A stretch of DNA of 59,355 nucleotides. Origin: Desulfobulbus sp. (GTDB lineage: Bacteria > Desulfobacterota > Desulfobulbia > Desulfobulbales > Desulfobulbaceae). Under the pieces are notes generated by a model. That model ran no database searches. It was not told where the DNA came from and saw only the letters and a list, made by a program, of their open reading frames with translations. The DNA lies in assembly GCA_031280615.1 (NCBI GenBank), contig JAITGO010000015.1, positions 1 through 59,355 of the forward strand, in the 5' to 3' direction. A program made the translations under genes and the position numbers. Positions 43,565-52,710 of the stretch are shown one piece after another; positions within the stretch are counted from its first letter, which is position 1; the number at the start of each line of letters is the position of its first letter.

Positions 43565-44278
43565 TCAGTACAACTCGTCGGCGAGCAGAATGGCTTCCGC
43601 CACCTCCAGCATGGTTTTGCGCAGATCCATGCTCCGCTTCCGCATCCATTTGTACGCATCGTCGCCGTTGAGCGATTGGCGCTCCATGACGATTTCCTTG
43701 GCCCGTTCGATTTTTTTCCGCGCCCTCAGCTCTTCCTCGATGATCTTGGTGTTGATGATCAACTCGGTGTTGAGAATGGCCACCGCTGCCTGGTTGGCCA
43801 CCGCGGTGAGCAGATTGATGTCGGTGCTGGAAAAATCGTGCGGAGTGGAGGTGAAGCAATTGAGCGCGCCGATAATTTTTTCCTTCTTGCCTTGCAGAGG
43901 GACGCCAATCATGGAAACCAGGCCCAGTTTTTGGGCCATGGCCTTTTCCTTGAAGATATCGCATTGAAGGACATCGGCGATGATCAGGGGCTTTTGGGTG
44001 GACACCACGTATCCCACCACGCCCTCATCCAGATCGAGCGAACGATCGATCATGTATTCGGGTTCGATGGCCTGGGTGGCCTTGAGCCGGATCTTGGGCG
44101 GCGTGGAGTTCTCGTCGATCAGCCACAGCGAGCAAATGTCGACACCGGTGACCTTGGCGACCACCATGACGATCAATTTGAAAATATCCTCGAGGAAAAG
44201 ATCCGAGGTGACCGCCTGGCTGATATCCATCAACGCCTTGATATAGTGGTCGTAACTTTGGTGATGATGTTCGGTCAT
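43565..44278 (-). CDS. GAF-ANTAR RNA-binding antiterminator
   Basis: A 237-residue regulator. An N-terminal GAF domain (about 20-170; VVGYVVSTQKPLIIADVLQC, GVPLQGKKEKIIGALNCF) is followed by an ANTAR domain (about 185-235; KIERAKEIVMERQSLNGDDA and MLEVAEAILLADELY). ANTAR domains bind paired hexaloop hairpins and prevent transcription termination. The hairpin and terminator in the following gltB2-like leader are the obvious target. The GAF ligand or signal is unknown; there is no phosphoreceiver domain. It follows the winged-helix gene after 16 bases. Confidence 0.9.
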   Translation of the reverse strand: MTEHHHQSYDHYIKALMDISQAVTSDLFLEDIFKLIVMVVAKVTGVDICSLWLIDENSTPPKIRLKATQAIEPEYMIDRSLDLDEGVVGYVVSTQKPLIIADVLQCDIFKEKAMAQKLGLVSMIGVPLQGKKEKIIGALNCFTSTPHDFSSTDINLLTAVANQAAVAILNTELIINTKIIEEELRARKKIERAKEIVMERQSLNGDDAYKWMRKRSMDLRKTMLEVAEAILLADELY

Positions 44279-44294
44279 GAGCTGGCGGAGACGA

Positions 44295-44537
44295 TCAGTT
44301 GACGCTTTGCCGCTCCAGGTATTGGAGGCCTTTACGGGTGATCAGCGACAGGCGGTGATCGACATTGGTTTCGATCACGCCCATGTCATTCATGATTTTC
44401 AGCAGCAGATGCGTCTCGGATATGCTGAGGTTCAAATGGTTGGCAATGTGGTCGGAGTCGACCAATTGCGGGCTCGGGTTCCGCAAATTTTGCGACAGGA
44501 TCTGCAGCACCTGGATTTTCTTGGCTTTATGTGGCAT
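44295..44537 (-). CDS. Small winged-helix protein
   Basis: An 80-residue protein beginning MPHKAKKIQVLQILSQNLRN and containing DSDHIANHLNLSISETHLLL followed by a VDHRLSLITRKGLQYLE wing. This is a compact winged helix-turn-helix of the MarR/DUF-type. The start at 44537 has AAGAGGTTT upstream. It is 16 bases before the GAF-ANTAR gene and likely co-transcribed. The function is unknown; it could control its own operon. Confidence 0.7.
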   Translation of the reverse strand: MPHKAKKIQVLQILSQNLRNPSPQLVDSDHIANHLNLSISETHLLLKIMNDMGVIETNVDHRLSLITRKGLQYLERQSVN

Positions 44538-44862
44538 GGCAAACCTCTTGGCCGGATGGGCGTCGGGGCGGCGCGAGTGGCGACGGCTGTCTGCCGCTGG
44601 AGGCGGTAATGCGCGGCCTGGGGCTATTGTTCCGGTGCGCACAGGCCCCGCGACGGAAATGAATACGATCAAAAAACGTACCGCGACAGGGGGTGGCGGG
44701 CAAGGGAAATTAAATAAAAATTAATTTTTATTTGTATAAATTATTTTTAATAATACTTCGGGGTGGCGGACCTAAAAAAGGGGATTCGGCCGGTGGGGAC
44801 GCGGGAAAAGAGGGGCGAAGCTTGCGGTTGTGCCAGTGCGGCTTGGTACGGGAAAGAGAGCT
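44538..44862. other. Intergenic region, AT-rich
   Basis: 325 bases between two minus-strand genes. The part around 44705-44755 is very AT-rich, with TAAAAATTAATTTTTA as an inverted repeat, and could carry the promoter of the winged-helix/ANTAR operon. I see no gene and no clear terminator. Confidence 0.5.
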
Positions 44863-46185
44863 TCAGGGATTGATTTCGGGGCAGCGGATGTCTTGGTCTT
44901 CTGCCGAGAAGAATGCGGCCAGGGCCCGCAGCAGGTACCAGCCGTCGAGATAACCGGCTGTTTCCCGGATCGAGTGCATGGCCAGTTGCGGCACACCCAC
45001 ATCGACCGTGGCAACGCCGATTTCGGCCGCGGTCAGGGGGCCGATGGTGGAGCCGCAGGCCAGGTCGTTGCGCATGACGAACTGCTGGCAGGGCACTCCG
45101 GCCTTGTCGCAGAAACGACGGAACAAGCCGCCGGTCAGGGCATCGGTGGCGTATCGCTGATTGGCATTGGCCTTGATGACCGGGCCGCCGTTGAGCCGAG
45201 GCAAATGTTCGGGATCGTGTTTTGCGGCAAAGTTGGGATGCACCGCATGAGCATTGTCCGCCGAGACGAACAGCGAACCGGCGATCACCTGTCGGCGCAG
45301 GTCGGTGTCGGGGTACAGGCGTTCCAGCACGCTCTGGAGGAAGGGGCCTTGCGCCCCGGCCGCGGATACACTGCCCACCTCTTCGTGATCGTTGAAAATA
45401 ACGAGCCGGTTCCGGTCGGTTCCGGATTGCACCAGGGCCTGGAGGATGGCGTGGCAGGAAAGCAGATTGTCCAGCCGGGAGCCGGCGATCAATTCGCCCT
45501 GCAGACCGACTCGGCACAACGGCTGGGTATCGTACAGGAACAGATCGAAGGCCAGAATGGTCGCCTGGGCGGTCTCGGGGTGGCGGCCGGCAAGTTCGTC
45601 GCGCAGCAGCGTATGGAAATCCGGCGGCACGGTTTCAGCCGACAACGCCATCACCGGCACCAGGTCGGTCTGCTTGTTGATGCTTTTCTTGTCGTTGGCC
45701 TCGCGGTCGAGATGGATGGCCAGGCTGGGGATGATCGCCAAGGGCCGCCGGCAGTCGATCAAGCTGCACCGCAAGAGGCCGTCGCTTCCGCTCCAACTGA
45801 CCCGGCCGGCGATGGACAGCGGGCGGTCGAACCAGGGGGCGAGCAGGGCGCCGCCATACACCTCGACCCCTATCTGCACGCAGCCGTGCCGCATCTGGAG
45901 GGGATTGGGTTTGATTTTCAGGCCCGGGCTGTCGGTGTGGGCGCCGGCCATGCGAAGCGGGGTGCCTGTTTGCGGGCTGTGGCTCAGGGTGAAGGCGATC
46001 AGGCTGGCGTCGTTGCGGGTGAGGTAATAGGCGCCCGGGGCGAGGATACCCCAGGTGTCGGCCTCGCGCAGGCGCCGGAATCCATGCTGTTGCAGCAGGG
46101 CCGCGCTGTTTGCCACCGCATGGTAGGCGGTCGGGGAGCGGTCGATATAGGTAAAGAGGTCGTCGAGATAGTCGCTTGCTTGCAT
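44863..46185 (-). CDS. apeB: M18 family aminopeptidase
   Basis: A 440-residue zinc aminopeptidase of the M18 family (aspartyl aminopeptidase-like). Metal-site blocks include GAHTDSPGLKIKPNP, VIFNDHEEVGSVSAAG and the C-terminal VGVPQLAMHSIRETAG. Some M18 enzymes prefer acidic or neutral N-terminal residues; the specificity here is unknown. It starts 35 bases after the SprA-type gene and may share its transcript. Confidence 0.92.
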   Translation of the reverse strand: MQASDYLDDLFTYIDRSPTAYHAVANSAALLQQHGFRRLREADTWGILAPGAYYLTRNDASLIAFTLSHSPQTGTPLRMAGAHTDSPGLKIKPNPLQMRHGCVQIGVEVYGGALLAPWFDRPLSIAGRVSWSGSDGLLRCSLIDCRRPLAIIPSLAIHLDREANDKKSINKQTDLVPVMALSAETVPPDFHTLLRDELAGRHPETAQATILAFDLFLYDTQPLCRVGLQGELIAGSRLDNLLSCHAILQALVQSGTDRNRLVIFNDHEEVGSVSAAGAQGPFLQSVLERLYPDTDLRRQVIAGSLFVSADNAHAVHPNFAAKHDPEHLPRLNGGPVIKANANQRYATDALTGGLFRRFCDKAGVPCQQFVMRNDLACGSTIGPLTAAEIGVATVDVGVPQLAMHSIRETAGYLDGWYLLRALAAFFSAEDQDIRCPEINP

Positions 46186-46219
46186 GGCTGGTGCCGTCGG
46201 TTGGGCTGGGGAGGGCGGG

Positions 46220-46969
46220 TCAGGCGAATACGTCCACCGTCATGCGTTGCTCGCTTGCCGTTGTGGAACGGGAAGGGAAAGGTGACTGGTCATCCCGGTC
46301 GTCGGGCGCATCGCTGTCTCCCTCTTGTCGGACACCGGTGGCCTGTTGGGCCTGCAGTTCCTGGCGGGCCTGGTTTGCCGTGGCAGCGGCGTTGGCGGCA
46401 ATGGCGCGGTCGGCCGCCGAGGGGTCGGCCGGGGCCAGGGCGGCCTGCTTGATCGCTTCCATTTTCTGGATGGTTTCTTCCGGCGTGGCTGCCTTGCCGG
46501 TGTCGATAGGCACCTCGCCGCCGATCGCATACTGGCGTCCGTCGGGTCCCTGCTGGTAGGTATAGCTGGCGCCGCCCCGGGCGTGCCGTCCTGCGCTGGC
46601 AAGATGCGCCATCTCATGCGCCCTCACTTCCCGGTCGCGGGACTGGAGCTCTCGAATCATCTTCGTTTCCGCTGCGGTCAACTCCTGAGAACCGGCCAGC
46701 GCATTTTTTTCCTGCGGCGTACCATCGGTTTTCGCGTCTCCGGCGGCCGCTTGGCCTTCTTGGCCGGTGCTTCCTTTTTCTCGCGATTTTTCGAGGCCTG
46801 CCGACGACAGATTTACTTGATCTTGATAGGTGTCGGCGGCCGTATTCCCCTGGTCGCCGAGGACCGCTGCGGGACGCACCGGCTCGGAGCGCAACGAGGC
46901 TTCCGTCCGTCCGCTGCGGTCGTAGGAGGTATTCAGGGAGGTGCGGGCAAAAGAGGTGGCCGTCAACAT
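46220..46969 (-). CDS. SprA-related putative metalloprotease
   Basis: A 249-residue protein of the SprA-related family. The core is ETKMIRELQSRDREVRAHEM followed by AHLASAGRHARGGASYTYQQ and GPDGRQYAIGGEVPIDTGK; HEMAH is an HExxH-type zinc motif. The N-terminal 100 residues and C-terminal 60 are low-complexity and charged, and no signal peptide is evident. Its function is unknown; it is often predicted to be a metalloprotease without experimental support. Confidence 0.8.
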   Translation of the reverse strand: MLTATSFARTSLNTSYDRSGRTEASLRSEPVRPAAVLGDQGNTAADTYQDQVNLSSAGLEKSREKGSTGQEGQAAAGDAKTDGTPQEKNALAGSQELTAAETKMIRELQSRDREVRAHEMAHLASAGRHARGGASYTYQQGPDGRQYAIGGEVPIDTGKAATPEETIQKMEAIKQAALAPADPSAADRAIAANAAATANQARQELQAQQATGVRQEGDSDAPDDRDDQSPFPSRSTTASEQRMTVDVFA

Positions 46970-47147
46970 AAGCTGCAGGAAAAAATGGTATAGTTTACGA
47001 TTTGACTATACGCTATCATAACCCGTGGAGACAACCGAATTTTTCGTGAAAGCGAGGTTGTTTGGTTTGATGGAAGGCTCCGGTGCCGGGCCCTGGCGAT
47101 TCCTTCGAGCCATCGCGGCAAAACAGATTTCAGCAGGAGGTGAGACT

Positions 47148-47825
47148 ATGTTCAATGTGGAAAAGCTGTTGGGAAAGATGGTCGGCGAAGTGGTCGGCAA
47201 GAGCGGTTCGTGGGGAGGAGGCAAAGCCTCGAAGCTGGGTGGGTTGGGGGCCGGTTCCGGTTTGATGACGCTCATCGGTCTGGGGGTCGGTGCCTACGAG
47301 ATATTGCAACAACAAAAACAACAATCCTCGGCCGGCAGCCCAAACCAGCCTCCGCCTCCGCCAGGTTCCGGTGCGGGCAGTTCCATGCCACCTCCCCCAC
47401 CGCCGCAAGCCACTCCAACCCGCCCGCCTTTACCCGGGGGAGAGCTGCCAAATGTGGCCGCGTTGTCGGCTGGAGGATTGGAGGCCAGGGAGCTGGCAAC
47501 GCGTATGATCCAGGTCATGGTGGCCGCCACCCACGCCGACGGCGGCATGGACGCCGACGAGGAAAGGGCGGTGCTGGATCGACTGCGGGGCGCGGAATTG
47601 AACCAGGAGGAGAAAATGTTTCTGCTGGAGGAGCTCCATCGGCCCCAAAGCATCGAGGCGCTGACTGCGGGCATCGACGACCCGGCGGTGGCAAAAACCA
47701 TGTACATGCTGGCCGTTGCCGCCATCACCATCGATACCGAGGCGGAACGGACCTGGCTCGACCAATTGGGAGAACGCCTCGGCATCAGCCAAGGAATGCG
47801 TTCGTTTCTCGAGGAACAGCGCTGA
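47148..47825 (+). CDS. DUF533/TerB-like tellurite-resistance-type protein
   Basis: A 225-residue protein. N-terminal MFNVEKLLGKMVGEVVGKSG and a glycine-rich segment with a hydrophobic stretch (SGLMTLIGLGVGAYEIL) precede a proline-rich linker (PPPPPGSGAGSSMPPPPPP). The C-terminal domain (about 115-225; RMIQVMVAATHADGGMDADE, DDPAVAKTMYMLAVAAITID) resembles TerB/DUF533 (YebE). A strong AGGAGG is upstream. It could be membrane-associated. It is convergent with the AIM24-type gene. Confidence 0.82.
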   Translation: MFNVEKLLGKMVGEVVGKSGSWGGGKASKLGGLGAGSGLMTLIGLGVGAYEILQQQKQQSSAGSPNQPPPPPGSGAGSSMPPPPPPQATPTRPPLPGGELPNVAALSAGGLEARELATRMIQVMVAATHADGGMDADEERAVLDRLRGAELNQEEKMFLLEELHRPQSIEALTAGIDDPAVAKTMYMLAVAAITIDTEAERTWLDQLGERLGISQGMRSFLEEQR

Positions 47826-47886
47826 AGGCACCCTCGGCGGGCAGGGGCGAAACATCGGTTTCTGCCCGCCGGTGGCTATAGCATGT

Positions 47887-48882
47887 TTATCGCTCAAAGA
47901 TGTTGGCCAGCCCGCCCAACACCGAACCTTCATCCTTGCCGCCGCCTCCGGCCTGGGGCGCGGCCTCCCAGATGCGTCCGGCCAGGCGGGAGAAGGGCAG
48001 GGATTGCAGCCAGACATGCCCCGGTCCGCGCAGAGTGGCGAAAAAGAAGCCCTCGCCGCCGAAAATTGCCGACTTGATATTGCCGACAAATTCAATGTCG
48101 TATTCCACCGAGCCGGTCAGGGCCACCAGGCAGCCGGTATCCACCCGCAGAAGTTCGCCGGCCGCCAGTTCCTTTTCGACGATGGTGCCGCCGGCATGGA
48201 CGAAGACCAGGCCATCGCCGTCCAGCTGCTGCATGATGAAGCCTTCGCCGCCGAACATGGCCACCCCGATTTTCTTCTGAAAGGCTATCCCCATCGAAAC
48301 GCCCTTGGCCGCGCAGAGAAAGGCGTCCTTCTGGCAGACGATCCGGCCGTTGTATTTGGTGAGTTCCAATGGGATGATCTTGCCCGGATAGGGGGCGGCA
48401 AACGCCACTTTGCCCTTGCCGCTGCCGGTGAAAGTGAACATGGTGATGAACAGGCCTTCGCCGGTGATCAGCCGTTTGCCGGCACCAAGCATCTTGTCGA
48501 GGAAGGAGCCGGAACTGCCGGAGTGTGAGCCGTCGCCGAACACCGTTTCCATCGCCACCTGATCGTGCATGTACATCATCGCCCCTGCCTCGGAAACGAC
48601 ACTTTCCAGAGGATCCAGCTCGATTTCGACAAACTGCATCTCGTTGCCGAAAATGGTGTAATCGATTTCGTGTGCCTCCTTGCCTGAGACCGGGGGCGGG
48701 ACAGGGGCGCCTTGGGCGGTCCGCAATTCCGCCACCTTGCCTGCCGGTTGCCAATCGGCAAAGCCGTCGCGCCAGACCAGGGTTGCCTCGTTGTATTGGC
48801 CCGAAGCCAGGCCGCCAAGAAGCTGTTGCAGGGTGAAAGGGCCCAGGGATTTGCCGTCTGCGGCAACAAACCAGTTTGACAT
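47887..48882 (-). CDS. TIGR00266/AIM24-family protein with GYF-2 domain
   Basis: A 331-residue protein. Residues 1-55 form a GYF_2 domain (NWFVAADGKSLGPFTLQQLL). Residues about 75-300 form a beta-rich AIM24/TIGR00266 domain with repeated FGGEGF motifs (FGGEGFIMQQLDGDGLVFVH and FGGEGFFFATLRGPGHVWLQ). The C-terminus is glycine-rich. The function is unknown; family members are proposed to affect membrane organisation. Start at 48882, with GGAG upstream. Confidence 0.88.
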   Translation of the reverse strand: MSNWFVAADGKSLGPFTLQQLLGGLASGQYNEATLVWRDGFADWQPAGKVAELRTAQGAPVPPPVSGKEAHEIDYTIFGNEMQFVEIELDPLESVVSEAGAMMYMHDQVAMETVFGDGSHSGSSGSFLDKMLGAGKRLITGEGLFITMFTFTGSGKGKVAFAAPYPGKIIPLELTKYNGRIVCQKDAFLCAAKGVSMGIAFQKKIGVAMFGGEGFIMQQLDGDGLVFVHAGGTIVEKELAAGELLRVDTGCLVALTGSVEYDIEFVGNIKSAIFGGEGFFFATLRGPGHVWLQSLPFSRLAGRIWEAAPQAGGGGKDEGSVLGGLANIFER

Positions 48883-49185
48883 GGAGAACCTCCGACCGGC
48901 TTTGGGAAAAATGAGAAGATGCCTTCTTTTTGAACAATGGTACCGGGATTGGGTAAGGGTGCAAGAAAAATGTTTATATCTCCTGGCAATTACACCATTT
49001 TTTCGCTTGGATGCCGGTCAATGCGCACCAACGCCCGGAGCGGCGGGAAATATTCCGCGTTTCTTTTTCGTCCGGAGTCTTATGGCTGCCGCGCCTTCCC
49101 GGTCGACGCCAAGATGGCTCTCTTGTTTTTTTAATTAATATCAACATGTTAAATGTATAATTATTTTTTGAGCCCACCTGTTTAT

Positions 49186-49219
49186 AGTCCTTGCCAAGGA
49201 CTCGGAAGAGCTGTATAGA
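49186..49219 (+). promoter_or_regulatory. Promoter overlapped by a 17-bp palindrome
   Basis: Promoter: TTGCCA (49191-49196), a 17-base spacer, TATAGA (49214-49219). The perfect palindrome AGTCCTTGCCAAGGACT (49186-49202) covers the -35, a typical repressor-site position. It would drive the SET-domain gene. Confidence 0.6.
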
Positions 49220-49251
49220 GCACTGCTTTTATATGGCTGTCTTTTTCCATG

Positions 49252-49267
49252 CAACAGCGCGCTGTTG
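49252..49267 (+). promoter_or_regulatory. 16-bp perfect palindrome in the SET-gene leader
   Basis: CAACAGCGCGCTGTTG, a fully symmetric 16-mer 37 bases before the SET-gene start and downstream of the predicted transcription start. Candidate operator or leader hairpin. Confidence 0.5.
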
Positions 49268-49303
49268 ATGCAGTCAGTACTTCCACAATCGAGGAAAACG
49301 CCC

Positions 49304-49783
49304 ATGTTGTACCCGGACCTGTTCGGCAAAGATCCGCTCTTTCCAAAAAATTCTGATTTTGCTGTTGTGTTCAAGGATGATGCGGTCGGTCGGGGCGTCA
49401 TGACCTACCGTGGCTTCAATAAAGGCGAGGTCGTCGCCAGAATGGCCGGGCATGTTGTCCATGATATCCGGCAGCACACCCTGCAACTCTCACCGGATAC
49501 GCACCTGTACGACCCCTATTTTTCCGGATTTTTTCTTCATTCCTGTTCGCCCAACATTTCACTGAACATGGTGGATTTGATCGTCGTGGCCCTCAGGGAT
49601 ATCCCGGCCAACCACTATCTGTACATGGATTACGCCGAAACCGAGGACGTGCTGTTCAAACAATTTCCCTGCTCCTGCGGAGCCGACTGCTGCCGCGGTT
49701 GGATCACCGGCCGCAAGGAAATGATCAGCGGGGAGATCCTGCAGCCCGGCTACCTGTCCCAGCTCAACCAGGGTTTGCGTTGA
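49304..49783 (+). CDS. SET-domain protein (protein-lysine methyltransferase-like)
   Basis: A 159-residue SET domain. Signatures are FLHSCSPNISLNM (the NHSCxPN-type SAM/substrate motif), YMDYAETEDVLF and a post-SET zinc-type cluster CSCGADCCRGWI. Bacterial SET proteins methylate lysines on proteins or possibly small substrates. The ATG has GAGGAAAACGCCC upstream. The stop TGA overlaps the ATG of the following decarboxylase (TGATG), so the pair is translationally coupled. The substrate is unknown. Confidence 0.85.
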   Translation: MLYPDLFGKDPLFPKNSDFAVVFKDDAVGRGVMTYRGFNKGEVVARMAGHVVHDIRQHTLQLSPDTHLYDPYFSGFFLHSCSPNISLNMVDLIVVALRDIPANHYLYMDYAETEDVLFKQFPCSCGADCCRGWITGRKEMISGEILQPGYLSQLNQGLR

Positions 49784-51000
49784 TGCCGGACGCCTCTTCC
49801 CTCTGGTGGCAACGGGAGGACCTTGGCTACCGGGACGGACGCCTGGTCTTCGCCGACCGGCCGGTCCAGGCCTTGGCCGACCGGTTCGGCACCCCGTCTT
49901 TCGTGTATTCCGCGGCCCGGATCCGGGCGAATCTCGACCGGCTGCACGGCGCGCTTACCACCGCCGGACTAGCCGGTCGGTTTTCGCTCTATTATGCCAT
50001 GAAGGCCAACCGGTTCGCGCCGCTGCTGACCTTCCTCAAGCAAAGCGGCCTGTGTGGCATTGATGCCTGTTCGCCGGCAGAGGTCGAACATGCGGTGAGC
50101 TGCGGTTTCTCGCCCGAAGAGATCTCCTTTACCGCAACCAGCCTCTCCACGCGGGATTTGGACCTGCTCGCCCGCTACGACGGCCTGTCCATGGATTGCG
50201 ATTCCCTGCATGCCATCCGGAGCTGGGGCGCGCGCAAGCCCGGCACCGCCATCGGCCTGCGGGTCAATCCCGGCATGGGAATCGGCCGGGCCGCCAACGA
50301 CAAGCTCCACTATGCCGGCTCGGTCACCACCAAGTTTGGCATCTACGAGGAGCAGTTCGCCGAGGCCCTGGCAACGGCCAAGGCGTACGATCTCAGGGTC
50401 TCCAAGATCCATTTCCATACCGGCTGCGGCTATCTGACCCCGCAGTTGGAGCAGCTGTCGCGGATTATCGGCCACTGTCTCCGATTCGTGGAAGCGGCGG
50501 GGGAGGTGGAACGGGTCAATATCGGCGGCGGCCTGGGAGTGCCGCACGTGGCGGCCGACCAGCCTCTTGATCTGCGGCAATGGGCGGACGTGCTCCGGCG
50601 CCAGTTCGGTGACAGGGGATTGCATGTGGAAATCGAGCCGGGAGACTACATTGTCAAGGATGCGGGCATCCTGCTGGTGGAGAAAACCTACGTCGAACGG
50701 AAAAAGGATGTGCTGTTCGTTGGGGTCGACGCCGGTTTCAACATCGCCCCGGAGCCGGCCCACTACAGCCTACCGTTTCTGCCGCTGCCGCTTCGCGATG
50801 CGGGCGGCCCGCGCCTGGCGGCCCAGGTGGTCGGCAACATCAACGAAGCCTTGGATGTATGGTATGAAAATGCCCAACTACCCGACCTTACCGACCCCGA
50901 CCACACCCACCTGGCTTTGATCAACGCCGGGGCCTATTCCTCGGCCATGGCCTCGCAGCATTGCCTGCGCGGCCAGTTCAAGGAATTCCTGCTGTTCTGA
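49783..51000 (+). CDS. Fold-III PLP decarboxylase, diaminopimelate decarboxylase family
   Basis: A 405-residue decarboxylase of the alanine-racemase fold: PLP lysine in YYAMKANRFAPLL, substrate/phosphate motifs KIHFHTGCGYLTP, VERVNIGGGLGVPHV and EPGDYIVKDAGILLVEKTYV, and C-terminal GAYSSAMASQHCLRGQFKEF. The C-terminal cysteine motif of classical LysA (CExxD) is not evident (NEALDVWYENAQ is in that place), so the substrate may not be diaminopimelate. Coupled to the SET gene. It is a second member of the fold in the window, distinct from 10504-11763. Confidence 0.82.
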   Translation: MPDASSLWWQREDLGYRDGRLVFADRPVQALADRFGTPSFVYSAARIRANLDRLHGALTTAGLAGRFSLYYAMKANRFAPLLTFLKQSGLCGIDACSPAEVEHAVSCGFSPEEISFTATSLSTRDLDLLARYDGLSMDCDSLHAIRSWGARKPGTAIGLRVNPGMGIGRAANDKLHYAGSVTTKFGIYEEQFAEALATAKAYDLRVSKIHFHTGCGYLTPQLEQLSRIIGHCLRFVEAAGEVERVNIGGGLGVPHVAADQPLDLRQWADVLRRQFGDRGLHVEIEPGDYIVKDAGILLVEKTYVERKKDVLFVGVDAGFNIAPEPAHYSLPFLPLPLRDAGGPRLAAQVVGNINEALDVWYENAQLPDLTDPDHTHLALINAGAYSSAMASQHCLRGQFKEFLLF

Positions 51001-51046
51001 ACAACCGCCCGTGGCGCACCCGACCAGGTTGCGGCCGCAGGCGCGA

Positions 51047-52561
51047 TTAGTTGCTCTTCTTGGACTGCTTGATGCTCTTGGCAGAGATGCCGTGCTGCTT
51101 GATTTTGTCGTACAGGGCTGTTTTGCCGATCTTGAGCTGGTTGGCGGCGGTGGAGACGTTGCCGTTGTACTTGTGCAGGGCGCGTTGGATGATGGCGGCC
51201 TCGAAATCGGCCACGATGGACTTGAGGGCAAGGGCCCCGAGCTTTTCGTCGATATCGAAACTCTCGGCCTTCTCCTGGATCATGCTGGGGTCCTGGTCGA
51301 AGATCAGATCGGTTTCGGTGATCATCTTACCCTTGGCCATGAGGACCGCCCGCTGGATAAGGTTCTCCAGCTCGCGGACGTTGCCCGGCCAATCATGGGC
51401 CAGCAGGCGGTTGATGGTCGATTTGGGCACGAAATCGATCTCTTTCTTGAAGGCCTCCCGGTAGTGGTTGACAAAGTGGGAAACCAGCTCGACGATGTCT
51501 TCCTTGCGCTCGCGGAGCGGAGGGATATCGACGTTGATGATGTTGAGCCGGTAGTAGAGATCCAGCCGGAATTTTTTCTCCTTGACCGCCTGGGCGAGAT
51601 CGACGTTGGTGGCGGCGATCACCCGGACATTGACCTTGACCGGTTCCGTGCCGCCGACCCGAATGATTTCGCCGTTTTGCAGCACGCGGAGCAGGGCGAC
51701 CTGCATCCTCGGGCTGATGTCGCCGATTTCATCCAGGAAAATGGTGCCGCCGTCCACCACTTCGAATTTGCCTATCTTGCGGCTTTGCGCGCCGGTGAAG
51801 GCCCCTTTCTCGTACCCGAACAGATCGGCCTCGAGCAGTGAATCGTTGATGGCGTTGCAGTTAATTTTCAGAAACGGCTTGTCGTCGCGGGTGCTCGTGG
51901 CTTTGACCAGGTTGGCCACTAATTCCTTGCCGGTGCCGGATTCGCCCGTGATGAGGATGGTGGCGTCCGAACTCGACACCTGGTGGATCATTTCCCGCAG
52001 TTCGCGCATCTTGCGGCTGCGGCCCACCATCTTGTCCGCCTTGTGGTAATGGCCCAGCTGGCTCTTGAGGCTGTTGACCTGGCGGGAGAGTCGCAACCGC
52101 ATCTCTTCGCTGGCCTGTAATTCGTTGATTTTTTGTTCCAGAATGGTTTCGATGCTGGTGTTGAACTGGAGCAGTTCGCGTTCGAAATTCTTGCGCTGGG
52201 TGATATCGCGCATGATCAGCATGATCAATTGCTCGCCGGTGTAGCCGACAAAAGGAACCGCGGAATATTCCACCGGCGTGGTGGCGATGAGGTCTTCGAC
52301 GATGGTCCCCTCGCCATTGGATGAGGCGGGATGCAGCTTTTCCCGGTAATTGTTGCGGGCCTCTTTCAGGCTCTCGTGGACAGGCTGCGGGCACGGACTG
52401 CCAAAGCAGGTCCTGGCGCTTCTGTTCATGTATTGAACGGTGCCGTCGTCTCGAAGTAAAAACACCATCTCCGGCATGGCGTCGAGCAAGGTCTGCCAGT
52501 TGGTGCTGAGCCGCAGGACTTCGTCTTCGGCGTTGGAGAGTGTCAGGTTTTTATAAGGCAT
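51047..52561 (-). CDS. PAS / sigma-54-dependent enhancer-binding regulator
   Basis: A 504-residue activator of RpoN promoters: N-terminal PAS domain (about 20-130; WQTLLDAMPEMVFLLRDDGT), a coiled linker, the AAA+ domain (about 185-420) with Walker A GESGTGKE, the sigma-54 contact GAFTGA (YEKGAFTGAQSRK), Walker B GGTIFLDEIGD and an arginine finger region, then a Fis-type helix-turn-helix (NVSTAANQLKIGKTALYDKI). It lacks a receiver domain, so the signal probably enters through PAS. Its own target is not visible in the neighbourhood. Confidence 0.95.
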   Translation of the reverse strand: MPYKNLTLSNAEDEVLRLSTNWQTLLDAMPEMVFLLRDDGTVQYMNRSARTCFGSPCPQPVHESLKEARNNYREKLHPASSNGEGTIVEDLIATTPVEYSAVPFVGYTGEQLIMLIMRDITQRKNFERELLQFNTSIETILEQKINELQASEEMRLRLSRQVNSLKSQLGHYHKADKMVGRSRKMRELREMIHQVSSSDATILITGESGTGKELVANLVKATSTRDDKPFLKINCNAINDSLLEADLFGYEKGAFTGAQSRKIGKFEVVDGGTIFLDEIGDISPRMQVALLRVLQNGEIIRVGGTEPVKVNVRVIAATNVDLAQAVKEKKFRLDLYYRLNIINVDIPPLRERKEDIVELVSHFVNHYREAFKKEIDFVPKSTINRLLAHDWPGNVRELENLIQRAVLMAKGKMITETDLIFDQDPSMIQEKAESFDIDEKLGALALKSIVADFEAAIIQRALHKYNGNVSTAANQLKIGKTALYDKIKQHGISAKSIKQSKKSN

Positions 52562-52710
52562 ATTGTCGCAAGAAATCCACAGGGATGAGCCAAATTTCCT
52601 TATATTAACACCGTCGACAATGAATGCCTATTTTTTTCCGGGATTTTGTACTTTGTTTGATTATTTTTTTGTAACTATTCGTTTTTAAAAAGGAATGGGC
52701 ATAGGTAAAC

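Larger units (their letters stand above)
48883..49303. other. Intergenic region with two palindromes and a promoter
   Basis: 421 bases between divergent genes. The left part to about 49130 shows no gene and no clear signal. The right part holds the promoter and palindromes described separately (49186-49267). Confidence 0.5.
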
